This document shows positions 22,441 to 35,000 of a stretch of 64,000 nucleotides of DNA, piece after piece. Made by a program: the position numbers and the translations under genes. The notes beneath the pieces were generated by a model. It saw only the letters and a list, made by a program, of their open reading frames with translations. It was not told the origin of the DNA and did not search any database. The stretch comes from Camellia lanceoleosa (lineage: Eukaryota; Streptophyta; Magnoliopsida; Ericales; Theaceae). The stretch covers positions 8,800,580-8,864,579 of the forward strand of contig CM045758.1 of NCBI GenBank assembly GCA_025200525.1. Direction: 5' to 3'. Within the stretch, counting starts at the first letter, position 1; every line of letters starts with the position of its first letter.

Positions 22441-25400
22441 TAAACACTACCTCAACTATAGGAGTTTAAATCCGAGGTAGTTATGAATTTTGTATTATAC
22501 TTATTAAATAATTATTTTGCCGCAATAAGTTCACCTATGACTAAACAAAAATAATTATAAGGGTAAAAGGGGTAATTTACCAAAATTTAAATCAAGAAAA
22601 AAGAAAGAAATTAATGACAAAATCAACACAAATAAACATGTAAAGATCAATTACATTTTTAGTCTCCAAATAATTATTAGGGTAAAAGGTGTAATTTACC
22701 AAAATTTAAATCAAGAAAAAAGAAAGAAATTAATAACAAAATCAACACTCATAAACATATAAAGATTAATTACATTTTTAGTCTCCAAAATATGAATCTC
22801 GTGTTATTTTAAACTCTAATATTTAAATTGTGAATTTAATCACTAATATATAAAAAAGAAAAATCAAACTCTATTATAATACAATTTAAACATTAGTGCT
22901 AAATAGTGAACTTGCAACATCATTAAACACTACCTCAACTATAGGAGTTTAAATCCTAGGTAGTTATGAATTTTGTATTATACTTATTAAATAATTATTT
23001 TTCCGCAATAAGTTCACCTGTGACTAAACAAAAATAATTATTACGGTAAAAGGGGTAATTTACCAAAATTTAAATCAAGAAAAAAGAAAGAAATCAATGA
23101 CAAAATCAACACTCATAAACATGTCAAGATCAATTACATTTTTAGTCTACAAATAATTATTAGGGTAAAATGTGTAATTTACCAAAATTTAAATCAAGAA
23201 AAAAAAAAGAAATTAATAACAAAATCAACACTCATAAACATATAAAGATTAATTACATTTTTAGTCTCCAAAATATGAATATCGTGTTATTTTAAACTCC
23301 AATATTTAAATTGTGAATTTAATCACTAATATATAAAAAAGAAAAAAAATCAAACTCTACTATAATACAATTTAAACATTAGTGGTAAATAGTAAACTTG
23401 CAACATCATTAAACACTACCTCAACTATAGGAGTTTAAATCCTAGGTAGTTATGAATTTTGTATTATACTTATTAAATAATCATTTTGCATCAATAAGTT
23501 CACCTGTGACTAAACAAAAATAATTATTAGGATAAAAGCCATAATTTACGAAAATTTAAATCAAGAAAAAAGAAAGAAATTAATAACAAAATCAGCACTC
23601 ATAAACACATAAAGATTAATTACATTTTTAGTCTCCAAATAATTATTAGGCTAAAAGGTGTAATTTACCAAAATTTAAATCCATGAAAAAAGAAAGAAAT
23701 TAATAACAAAATCAATACTCCTCAACATATAAAGATTAATTACATTTTTAGTCTCCAAAATAAGAATCTCGTGTTATTTTAAACTCCTATATTTAAATTG
23801 TGAATTTAATCACTAATATATAAAAAAGAAAAATCAAACTCTATTATAATACAATTTAAACATTAGTGCTAAATAGTGAACTTTGAACATCATTAAACAC
23901 TACCTCAACTATAGGAGTTTAAATCCTAGGTAGTTATGAGTTTTGTGTTATACTTATTAAATAATTATTTTGCCGCAATAAGTTCACCTGTGACTAAACA
24001 AAAATAATTATTTGGGTAAAAGGGGTAATTTACCAAAATTTCAGTCAAGAAAAAAGAAAGAAATTAATGACAAAATCAACACTCATAAACATGTAAAGAT
24101 CAATTACATTTTTAGTCTCCAAATAATTCTTAGGGTAAAAGGTGTAATTTACCAAAATTTAAATCAAGAAAGAAGAAAGAAATTAATAACAAAATCAACA
24201 CTCATAAACATATAAAGATTAATTACATTTTTAGTCTCCAAAATATGAATCTCGTGTTATTTTAAACTCCAATATTTAAATTGTGAATTTAATCACTAAT
24301 ATATAAAAAAGAAAAAAAAAATCAAACTCTACTATAATTCAATTTAAACATTAGTGGTAAATAGTGAACTTGCAACATCATTAAACGCTACCTCAACTAT
24401 AGGAGTTTAAATCCTAGGTAGTTATGAATTTTGTATTATACTTATTAAATAATTATTTTGCATCAATATGTTCACCTGTGACTAAACAAAAATAATTATT
24501 GGGATAAAAGGCGTAATTTATCAAAATTTAAATCAAGAAAAAAGAAAGAAATTAATAACAAAATCAGCACTCAGAAACACATAAAGATTAATTACATTTT
24601 TAGTCTCCAAATAATTATTAGGCTAAAAGGTGTAATTTACCAAAATTTAAATCCATGAAAAAGAAAGAAATTAATAACAAAATCAATACTCATAAACATA
24701 TAATGATTAATTACATTTTTAGTCTCCAAAATAAGAATCTGGTGTTATTTTAAACTCCAATATTTAAATTGTGAATTTAATCACTAATATATAAAAAAGA
24801 ATAATCAAACTCTAGCATAATACAATTTAAACATTAGTGGTAAATGGTGAACTTGCAACTTCATTAAACACTACCTCAACTATAGGAGTTTAAATCCTAG
24901 GTAGTTATGAATTTTGTATTATACTTATTAAATAATTATTTTGCAGCAAAAAGTTCACCTGTGGCTAAACAAAAATAATTATTAGGGTAAAAGGGGTAAT
25001 TTACCAAAATTTAAATCAAGAAAAAAGATAGAAATTAATGACAAAATCAACACTCATAAACATGTAAAGCTCAATTACATTTTTAGTCTCCAAATAATTA
25101 TTAGGGTAAAAGGTGTAATTTACCAAAATTTAAATCAAGAAAAAAGAAAGAAATTAATAACAAAATCAACATTCATAAACATGTAAAGATTAATTACATT
25201 TTTAGTCTCCAAATAATTATTAGGCTAAAAGGTGTAATTTACCAAAATTTAAACCAAGAAAAAAGAAAGAAATTAATAACAAAATCAACACTCATAAACA
25301 TATAAAGATTAATTACATTTTTAGTCTCCAAAATATGAAACTCGTGTTATTTTAAACCCCAATATATAAATTGTGAATTTAATCACTAATATATAAAAAA

Positions 25401-26552
25401 GAAAAAAATCAGACTCTACTATAATACAATTTAAACAATAGTGGTAAATAGTGAACTTGCAACATCATCAAACACTACCTCAACTATAAGAGTTTAAATC
25501 TAGGTAGTTATGAATTTTGTATTATACTTATTAAATAATTATTTTGCATCAATAAGTTCACCTGTGACAGAACAAAAATAATTATTAGTATAAAAGGTGT
25601 AATTTACCAAAATTTAAATCAAGAAAAAAGAAAGAAATTAATAACAAAATCAGCACTCATAAACGCATAAAGATTAATTACATTTTTAGTCTCCCAATAA
25701 TTATTAGGCTAAAAGGTGTAATTTACCACAATTTAAATCCATGAAAAAGAAAGAAATTAATAACAAAATCAATACTCATAAACATATAAAGATTAATTAC
25801 ATTTTTGTCTCCAAAATAAGAATCTCGTGTTATTTTAAACTCCAATATTTAAATTGTGAATTTAATCACAAATATATAATAAAGAAAAATCAAACTCTAG
25901 TATAATACAAGTTAAACATTAGTGGTTAATGGTGAACTTGCAACATCATTAAACACTACCTCAACTATAGGAGTTTAAATCCTAGGTAGTTATGAATTTT
26001 TTATTGTTCTTATTAAATAATTATTTTTGCAGCAATAAGTTCACCTGTGACTAAACAAAAATAATTATTCAGGTAAAAGGGGTAATTTACCAAAATTTAA
26101 ATCAAGAAAAAAGAAAGAAATTAATGACAATCAACACTCATAAACATGTAAAGATCAATTACATTTTTAGTCTCCAAATAATTATTAGGGTAAAAGGTGT
26201 CATTTACCAAAATTTAAATCAAGAAAAAAGAAAGAAATTAATAACAAAATCAACAATCATAAACATATAAAGATTAATTACATTTTTAGTCTTCAAATAT
26301 TTATTAGGGTAAAAGGTGTAATTTACCAAAATTTAAATCAAGAAAAAAGAAAGAAATTAATAACAAAATCAACACTCATAAATATATAAAGATTAATTAC
26401 ATTTTTAGTCTGCAAAATATGAATCTTGTGTTATTTTAAACTCTAATATTTAAATTGTGAATTTAATCACTAATATATAAAAAAGAAAAATCAAACTCTA
26501 TTATAATACAATTTTGACATTAGTGGTAAATAGTGAACTTCAACATCGTTAA

Positions 26553-27068
26553 GTGCATCTCCAACGGTTCACCAAAATTTTCATCAAATCTGAGTAGAAA
26601 AATAACTTTTTCCTCAATCTGATACCGAGCGCTCCAACAGTTGATTTTCATCAAATTTTTATCAAATCTGCGTCGGGACAACCGGTCGGTAGACCGGTTA
26701 AGCCTAAATATTTATATATTTTTTTAAAATTGTTTGAACCTTTTAGTGGTCGACCGGTTGGTCGATCGGCCGGTAGACAGGCAAGGCAAAAAAAAATTTT
26801 TTTTTAAACTGTTTGAACCTTTTTTTGGAATTGTTTGAACTTTTTGGTGGTTGACCGGTTGAGCAACCGGCCGGTCAACTGGTTGGTCTCCCCCAACGGT
26901 CATGCACAGTGTTTTGGTGAAATGCGGAGCCTGTTCTCATTTTGGTGAAACTTTTGGCGAATTCTCGATTTGATATCAATTTGATGAAATTGTTGGAGCT
27001 CCAAAAAGTACTTTTTTTCACCAAATTTCAAATTTGATGCTAAGTTTGGTGAAGCGTTGGAGATGGTC
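26553..27068. mobile_element. PIF/Harbinger-like MITE, copy 2 in the array
   Basis: The same element (516 bp) at the same point in another array unit, flanked by TAA (26550-26552 and 27069-27071). Because two units share the exact insertion point, it most likely spread by duplication of array segments rather than by two separate insertions. Confidence 0.85.
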
Positions 27069-29253
27069 TAAACACTACCTCAACTATAGGAGTTTAAATC
27101 CTAGGTAATTATGAATTTTGTATTATACTTATTAAATAATTATTTTGCATCAATAAGTTCACCTGTGACTAAACGAAAAGAATTATTTGGGTAAAAGGTG
27201 TAATTTATGAAAATTTAAATCAAGAAAAAAGAAAGAAATTAATCACAAAATCAACACTCATAAACATGTAAAGATCAATTACATTTTTAGTCTCCAAATA
27301 ATTATTAGGGTAAAAGGTGTAATTTACCAAAATTTAAATCAAGAAAAAAGAAAGAAATTATTAACAAAATCAACACTCATAAACATATAAAGATTAATTA
27401 CATTTTTAGTTTCCAAAATACGAATCTCGTGTTATTTTAAACACTAATATTTAAATTGTGAATTTAATCACTAATATATAAAAAAGAAAAATCAAACTCT
27501 ATTATAATACAATTTAAACATTAGTGGTAAATAGTGAACTTGCAACATCATTAAACACTACCTCAACTATTGGAGTTTAAATCCTAGGTAGTTATGAATT
27601 TTGTATTATACTTATTAAATAATTATTTTGCATCAATAAGTTCACCTGTGACTAAACAAAAATAATTATTAGTATAAAAGGAATAATTTACCAAAATTTA
27701 AATCAAGAAAAAAGGAAGAAATTAATAACAAAATCAACACTCATAAACATATAAAGATTAATTACATTTTTAGTCTCCAAATAATTATTAGGGTAAAAGG
27801 TGTAATTTACCAAAATTTTAATCAAGAAAAAAGAAAGAAATTAATAACAAAATCAACACTCATAAACATATAAAGATTAATTACATTTTTAGTCTCCAAA
27901 ATATGAATCTCATGTTATTTTAAACTCCAATATTTAAATTGTTAATTTAATCACTAATATATAAAAATGAAAAAATCAAACTCAACTATAATACAATTTA
28001 AACATTAGTGGTAAATAGTGAACTTGCAACATCATTAAACACTACCTCAACTATAGGAGTTTAAATCCTAGGTAGTTATGAATTTTGTATTATACTTATT
28101 AAATAATTATTTTGCATCAATAAGTTCACCTGTGACTAAACAAAAATAATTATTTGGATAAAAGGTGTAATTTACCAAAATTTAAATCAAGAAAAAAAGA
28201 AAGAAATTAATAACAGAATCAGCACTCATAAACATATAAAGATTAATTACATTTTTAGTCTCCAAATAATTATTAGGCTAAAAGGTGTAATTTACCAAAA
28301 TTTAAATCCAGTAAAAAGAACGAAATTAATAACAATATCAATACTCATAAACATATAAAGATTAATTACATTTTTAGTCTCCAAAATATGAATCTCGTGT
28401 TATTTTAAACTCCAATATTTAAATTCTGAATTTAATCACTAATATATAAAAAAGAAAAATCAAACTCTATTATAATACAATTTAAACATTAATGGTAAAT
28501 GGTGAACTTGCAACATCATTAAACACTACCTCAACTATAGGAGTTTAAATCCTAGGTAGTTATGAATTTTGTATTATACTTATTAAATAATTATTTTGCA
28601 GCAATAAGTTCACCTGTGACTAAACAAAAATAATTATTAGGGTAAAACGTGTAATTTACCAAAATTGAAATCAAGAAAAAAGAAAGAAATTAATGAAAAA
28701 ATCAACACTCATAAATATGTAAAGATCAATTACATTTTTAGTCTCCAAATAATTATTATGGTAAAAGGTGTAATTTACCAAAATTTAAATGAAGAAAAAA
28801 GAAAGAAATTAATAACAAAATCAACACTCGTAAACATATAAAGATTAATTACATTTTTAGTCTCCAAATAATTATTAGGGTAAAAGGTGTAATTACCAAA
28901 ATTTAAATCAAGAAAAATGAAAGAAATTAATCACAAAATCAACACCGATAAACATATAAAGAATAATTACATTTTTAGTCTCCAAAATATGAATCTCGTG
29001 TTATTTTAAACTCCAATATTTAAATTGTGAATTTAATCACTAATATATGAAAAAGAAAAATCAAACTCTATTATAATACAATTTAAACATTTGTGATAAA
29101 AATAACCGAAGATTCATACCTTGGAAACTAAAAATGCAATTAAACTAAAATACAAATACAAATACAAATACAAAGCAGAAGAAGAACCAGCATCTTTGAA
29201 ATTGCATTATCTTTCGTGCCAAGAACGTGTATAAACTCCAATAGATACATTTA

Positions 29254-29406
29254 TGTTGTGTTTGATTAGAGAATTTAGAATGGGATTTAGAAAGAGAAAG
29301 AGAAAAAATAACTAAAATGCATATAAAATATACCTAAATTTTACCTAATTTCATACATTTTTTTCTTTTTCTTTTTCCTTTTCAAATCCCCGAACTAAAC
29401 ATAACA
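29254..29406. mobile_element. Tourist-like MITE with TTA target duplication
   Basis: Starts TGTTGTGTTTGATTAG and ends CTAAACATAACA in inverted orientation, flanked by TTA (29251-29253 and 29407-29409); 153 bp. Related copies lie at 47486-47644 and about 60281-60440. It sits 35 bases upstream of the start of the membrane-protein pseudogene. Confidence 0.8.
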
Positions 29407-29441
29407 TTATTGAATTTTCTCTCTCTTTTCTGTGAAATTGC

Positions 29442-30703
29442 ATGAACTCAACCAAAATTATAAATACCATGCATATTGAACCCTTCCCTCCCCTCCCGAA
29501 GCACTACGTCCCTCTTCCACACCATCAAATGGATATGGCTCAGACACTGATGTCTGAGGCCGCCATAAACGACAACAACACTAATTTTAAAGAGACCCCT
29601 GCGATCGAGGACGGTCATATCAGTGCGTATCATGATCACCGTGAAAATTGACTTGTTTCTGCTAACAGTGTAATCGAGGTGAGCCCTCACTGTTTCTCTT
29701 TGCACAAGTTCAAATTCAAAGAAAGGAACACCGAAATTCTCAGATCATCGAGATGTCACATCGATGATATTCAGTGATAAGAGAATTTCAATGGTGTTGT
29801 TAGTACTGCCTGCTATGAACAAACTTCGAATTAATTTGTTTGATGTTTCAGCTCTGTAGTAACCTAATTCCAGGAGACAATACTAATGAAAATGGATCTC
29901 TGCTCCCGGTCGACGCTATGAATAACGAGAGGGATTACATGGCCTTAGATCTGCCTAAAGAAAATGAATCAGAATCAGAATCAGAAGTTCCAAAAACCAT
30001 AAACAAGGGCTTCTCAAATTTCTATTCGTTGCTGACAGGCTCGGTTCTAATTGGTGGCTCCACATATACAAGTGTTTTCAATTTAAACCACTCTTACTCT
30101 AAAAATTAATCTTTCAGTGTTCGAGACGTAATATTGTGTCCTGATCGAATCCCTGTTGCTTTTTACTCCGCCATGTTTATGACAGTCGCATTCACAGCAA
30201 GTATGGTTGGGCTACTGTTTCCCTTATGGTCGATTATTAAGAAATGGTCGTTTAGTTCCCGGGCACTTCCCTTGCTTGTCCTGGCTGCTTTCTTTGCCAG
30301 TTATGCTTTTACTATGAAAGAGAATGTGCCAAAGTTCTGGGTCACCATTGAATTCTTCAAGATTTCAAGCTTCTGGTTGGTGTGGTTGTATGGTCTTTCC
30401 TTAATCCTTCCCCCAATTATAATATTGTTTGTGGTCAAGATGATTCTTTCCATCTTTCACAAATTAAACCAAACCGGTCTCAACGCAAACAAATGGAAAG
30501 CGTACACATTTCAATTACAGAGAATCATATACAACCACCCCATGCTATCTATCTCGTCCTTACTGAGAATCTTGCCATACCACCTGGAGGAAGGGGAAAG
30601 AATAAAAGAGTATGACATGTTGACTGTGTCGTACATTGTCTTAAGATATCCAGAGTATGTACACGTAGTATTTGATAAGGTTTTAATTTGTGAAGAGGCG
30701 TAA
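29442..30703 (+). pseudogene. Two-exon multi-pass membrane protein gene with two in-frame stops
   Basis: Exon 1 (29442-29678) starts at ATG and ends at a strong donor, GAG|GTGAGC. An intron of 173 bp (29679-29851) ends TTTCAG, and exon 2 (29852-30703) continues in phase. Exon 1 has a TGA at 29649-29651 and exon 2 a TAA at 30107-30109. Both flank otherwise open, non-repetitive sequence, so a former gene is likely. The product has a hydrophilic acidic N-terminus (ESESESE), one hydrophobic segment before the TAA and three after it (about 30160-30235, 30265-30315, 30365-30450). The two-helix part loosely recalls PGG-domain proteins of plants, but no PGG motif is visible; the function is unknown. 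The stretch 30042-30117 could instead be a second short intron, which would remove the TAA but not the TGA. Confidence 0.55.
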
Positions 30704-30706
30704 GGG

Positions 30707-31529
30707 CCCATAATTTATGTTGGGGATGAGGGAACAATTTTTTTTTTTTTTTTTAAATTGGCTTGAAATATAGACACGTGGTGCTCCAGAAGTATTGAAT
30801 AATTTCCCTAACATATGTGTATGCTTGAAAAAGTAGTGTTATTGAAGTATGTCATGTTGACTATATGGTGTTTTGAAAAGTTGGTAAAAAATTAATTTTT
30901 TTAACTTTTTTAGTTTATTTTTCTTTTTATGGGTAAAAAATATGAGAGATGATGTGACCTAAAATAGATAAAAAAAACTAAAAGTTAACTTTTTATTTGC
31001 TTCCCAAAACACCCTGCTGTACATTGTCTTAAGATATGTGTACACTTCAAAAAGTAGTGTTATTGAAGTAACAAAAAAAAAAAAAAAAAAAAGCCATTTT
31101 TTTAAAAAAAAATTGATGGTTCGGCAGTATTTTAAATATTTAAGGCAAATATTTCTCTCATATTTTTTTTAATTATCCATCAGTTATTTTATTTATATAT
31201 TATTGGAATCTTTCTCTCATATTTTTTCTAATCATCCATCAATTATTTCATTTATATATCATTGGGTCTAAAAAGTGTTTTCAAAATAGACTTATATATC
31301 ATTTTTCTACCTCCAATAAGATACTCTTATTTGTAATAATCGTTATCGACGTGTACCACGTTGTTAATCTAAAATGTTTTGAGGGAATTATCACAAGAAT
31401 AATTTTACACATACTAACAATCTTACCAAAAATCTTATTAAAAATGCAAGATGCCAAATGTGATTGTTGTAAAAAAAAAAAAAAACAATGACATTTAAAC
31501 ATTCAATAATATTTGGCCATGTATATTTT
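30707..31529. other. AT-rich region with a partial duplication of the gene's 3' end
   Basis: GTACATTGTCTTAAGATAT of the pseudogene (about 30631) recurs at about 31020, and AAAAAGTAGTGTTATTGAAG occurs near 30827 and 31049, indicating a local duplication of about 220 bp. A direct duplication of about 59 bp (TTTCTCTCATATTTTTT...) lies at about 31150-31267. No coding sequence is visible. Confidence 0.6.
30867..31013. mobile_element. Small MITE-like element
   Basis: Inverted ends GGTGTTTTGAAAAG and CTTCCCAAAACACC bound about 147 bp of AT-rich sequence with inner complementary arms (AAAAGTT / AACTTTT). It lies inside the duplicated copy of the pseudogene's 3' end. I could not define a target duplication, so the superfamily is open. 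Confidence 0.55.
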
Positions 31530-31896
31530 TGTTGGAAATCAAGCTTCTACGACATTGTTAATTATATATAATATATATAATGTATATATATTATATTAAT
31601 AGTTGTGTATTAGCATGTTTACTCCATCAAATGCCTTAGTTAGTGCCATATGCTTTCGGCCACTTTTATTTTTATATGTTGTTTACTTTCGGTTGCTTTT
31701 GCTTTTAGTTTTATATCCTTGCCTTTCATCATAATGTTGTATAGTTTTATATGTTGCCTTTCATCATAATGTTGTATTATCTCTCCTATATAATGGAGGA
31801 TCCTCGTAAGAATTAATAGGTATTGAAATACAGAGCCTATTTTTGCTCTTTCAATCACACACTCTCTCTCTCTCTCTCAATATTAATTTCATTTCA
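31530..31896 (+). repeat. 5' LTR of the copia element
   Basis: TGTTGGAAATC to ATTTCATTTCA. A TATA-like TATATAA (31787-31793) precedes the presumed transcription start; a CT microsatellite lies near the 3' end. Confidence 0.95.
31787..31793 (+). promoter_or_regulatory. LTR TATA box
   Basis: TATATAA in the 5' LTR about 100 bases before its end, conserved in the 3' LTR at 36671-36677; the likely Pol II promoter of the element. Confidence 0.6.
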
Positions 31897-31911
31897 TGGT
31901 ATCAGAGCAAG
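31897..31911 (+). other. Primer-binding site of the copia element
   Basis: TGGTATCAGAGCAAG immediately follows the 5' LTR. Confidence 0.92.
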
Positions 31912-32012
31912 TGTAATCCTGTCTCATCATTTTCGTCTCTTCAGTCAGTATTCGAATTTTTTCTGTTTTAATTTTGTTTTTTCTCTTCTACTCAAATATA
32001 TCCTTCTATTTC

Positions 32013-35000
32013 ATGCCTAAATACGGTCTAGCTTTTGGAATGACTATCAACTCATCCTCCTCTTCTTCTGATATTATCAACTTATCATCTTTATCCTCTC
32101 ATCAAATGGAAACCTCTCATCTTCCGATCATCGCCCATAAATTGAATGGGCAAAATTATTTACAATGGTCTCAATCCATATTAATGTTTATACGGGGAAA
32201 GGAGAACGATGACTACATCACCGAAGCCTTGGCGCTACCAGAAACCACAGCATCAACCTACAAAAGGTGGATAGTTAAAAATAATATGGTCATGTCGTGG
32301 CTCGTCAACTCTATGACCACTGACATTGGCGAAAATTTTTCTGTCATTTGATACTGCCAAAGAGATCTGGGACATGGCAAAAGAAACGTTTTCAAACAAG
32401 GAAAACACATCTAAAATCATCCATCTTGAAAGCTTCCTCCACGATTTACGTCAAGATAATCTTACGGTAACTGAATATTTCAATACCCTTACTCGTCTAT
32501 GGCGTCAACTTGATACGTTTGAGGTTCATAACTGGCAGTGTGTTGCTGATGGTTTGTTGTATAAAAAGATTGTCGAAGGGAAGCGTGTGTTTAAATTCTT
32601 GTTAAGATTGAACATAAATCTTGATGAAATCAGAGGAAGAATTATGGGAGTAAAACCACTACCTAGCCTTAGAGAGGCATTCTCTGAAGTCCGTCGTGAA
32701 GAAAGTCGGAAAAAACTCATGATGGGATCTCATCAACAACTGAATATCGCAGAAAGCTCGGCTCTTAAGACTCAATTCGCTCCTATCGACAACCGTCAGA
32801 AAAATAAAGGAGGTAGGCCTTGGTGTGATCATTGCAGAAAGTCGGGTCACTCGAGAGAAACTTGCTGGAAGAGTCATGGAAAGCCAGTAGATTGGAAGCC
32901 ACGTCAGCCTCTTGAGAAAGAAGGACGAGGTAATCATGTAGGTACAAATGAACTATCACCACAACCTGAAGCAAGCCCTTTCACCAAGGAGCAAATGGAG
33001 ATGCTCCAAAAACTACTACAATCACAATCTGGTTCGTCTTCCAACCACATCATAGGATCTGGAACCTTGGCTCACAAAGGTAATTCTTTGAACGCCTTTA
33101 CTGTTAGTAAGAAACGTAAAAAAACCTTGGATTGTGGACTCAGGAGCATCTGATCATATGACGGGAGATGCAACAATTTTTTATACATATAGCTCATGTC
33201 AAAATAATTTAACAGTCCGAATAGCAGATGGTTCACTATCAAAGGTTGCCGGTACAAGTTCAGTTGTGCTGTCTAGGAATCTTATTCTCAACTCTGTTCT
33301 CCTTGTTCCTGACTTGGACTGTAATTTATTGTCAATTAGTAAACTCATTAAGGAAAATATGTGTGTTACTAATTTTTTCTCCACTCATTGTGAATTTCAG
33401 GATTTGGATTCGGGGAAGACGATTGGCAATGCTGAGGAATGCTCTGGACTCTACATCCTTAAGGAACGCCACTATCCACAGGAACAACCTCAAACGGCAA
33501 TTTGTGGTAGTTCTTTTTTGGTTTCGTGTCAAAATAACGATAGAGCAATTATGTTGTGGCACTATCGCTTAGGTCATCCTAATGTTATGTATCTCAAGCA
33601 TTTATTTCCTTCATTATTTAATAAAAATCCAAAACCTTTTGATTGTGAAATCTGTCAATTTTCTAAGCATGTACGATCCCATTTTACCATTCAATCCTAT
33701 AAAGCGTCTCGTCCATTCTCACTAACTCATAATGATATCTGGGGTCCATCCAGAATAAAAAAATCTAACTGGTACTAGGTGGTTTGTCTCATTCATAGAT
33801 GATCATACTAGATTAACCTGGGTCTTCCTCATGAAAAACAAATCTGAAACGAGCCAAATCTTCAAAAAATTTCAAATTATGATTCAGACACAATTCCAGT
33901 CAAAAATCCAAATTCTAAAGTCTGATAATGCTCGGGACTATTTCAACTCCATTCTAGGCGACTTTTTAGCAACCGAATGGATAGTTCACTTAAGTTCATG
34001 TGTTGACACCCCACAACAAAACGGCATCGCTGAACGGAAAAATCGGCATTTGTTAGATATTGCTAGATTGCTCATGTTTTCCACAAATGTTCCACAATTC
34101 TTCTAGGGGGAAGCTGTTCTTACAGCAGCCTACCTTATCAATAGGATGCCATCTAAGGTACTACAATTCCAAACTCCTTGTCAACTTCTCCTAAAATCCT
34201 TTTCCACTACTCGCCTCATCTTCACCATCCCACCCAAAATTTTCGGGTGCTCTGTCTTTGTTCATATCCATCAATAGTATCGAAGTAAACTTGATTCCAG
34301 GTCGCTCAAGTGTGTCTTCATTGGGTATTCGTCACATCAAAAAGGGTATAAGTGTTACTCTCCTATCACCAGGAAATTCTGCACTTCCATGGATGTCACA
34401 TTTTTTGAAACCCAGTCTTACTACCCTAAAATCGATATTCAGGGTGAGACTTCAACCCAGGAATATCAATTTTGGACCCTTGAGTCATTTAGTGAGCCAT
34501 CCATCGCCACCAAAAATCCCACACCTCCTGAGTCATTGAATCAATCTTTACCTGCCGAAAATTCCGAGTTCATTGTTGCCTTGCGAGATAATGAGCACAT
34601 CCAAGAGGAAACGGAGGAAAGAGCACTTTCTCAATAATCCCATGAGGCTGAACCGGGTTCTAATCCAAGCAACATTCCAGGTAACAATATTCTTACCACA
34701 GATAGTACTGTTGATTCTGAGTTAGAAAACAGTATTCTTAATATGCCCATAGCTTGGAGAAAAGGAGTTAGATCATGTACTCAACATCCCATTGGGAACT
34801 TTATTTCTTATGATAAGCTATCACCTTCATTCCGTGCCTTCACTTCTAGCATCACGGAGATACCCATTCCTCAGAATATTCTGGAAGCCTTCAAGTCTCC
34901 TTAGTGGAAGGCGGCAGTCAATGAGGAAGTTCGGGCTCTGGAACAGAATGGTACTTGGGCAATTACTGATCTTCCAAGAGGTAAGAAACCAGTTGGATGT

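Larger units (their letters stand above)
21549..29100. repeat. AT-rich tandem array, ~484-bp higher-order unit
   Basis: A landmark CTAAACAAAAATAATTAT recurs near 22541, 23024, 23510, 23994, 24482, 24965, 25568, 26051, 27169, 27652, 28136 and 28620, so the period is 483-488 bp except where extra modules or a MITE intervene. Each unit has usually two ~119-bp A modules (with ACATTTTTAGTCTCCAAA) and a ~245-bp B module (with CGTGTTATTTTAAACTC and CCTAGGTAGTTATG); some units have three A modules. About 13 B modules are present. No coding frame persists. The family is not one I recognise. Confidence 0.92.

Noticed and set aside
21549..29100. Regularly spaced repeats considered as a CRISPR-like array
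   Set aside because: Units are ~484 bp, AT-rich, without short repeats and unique spacers, and the context is plant nuclear DNA.
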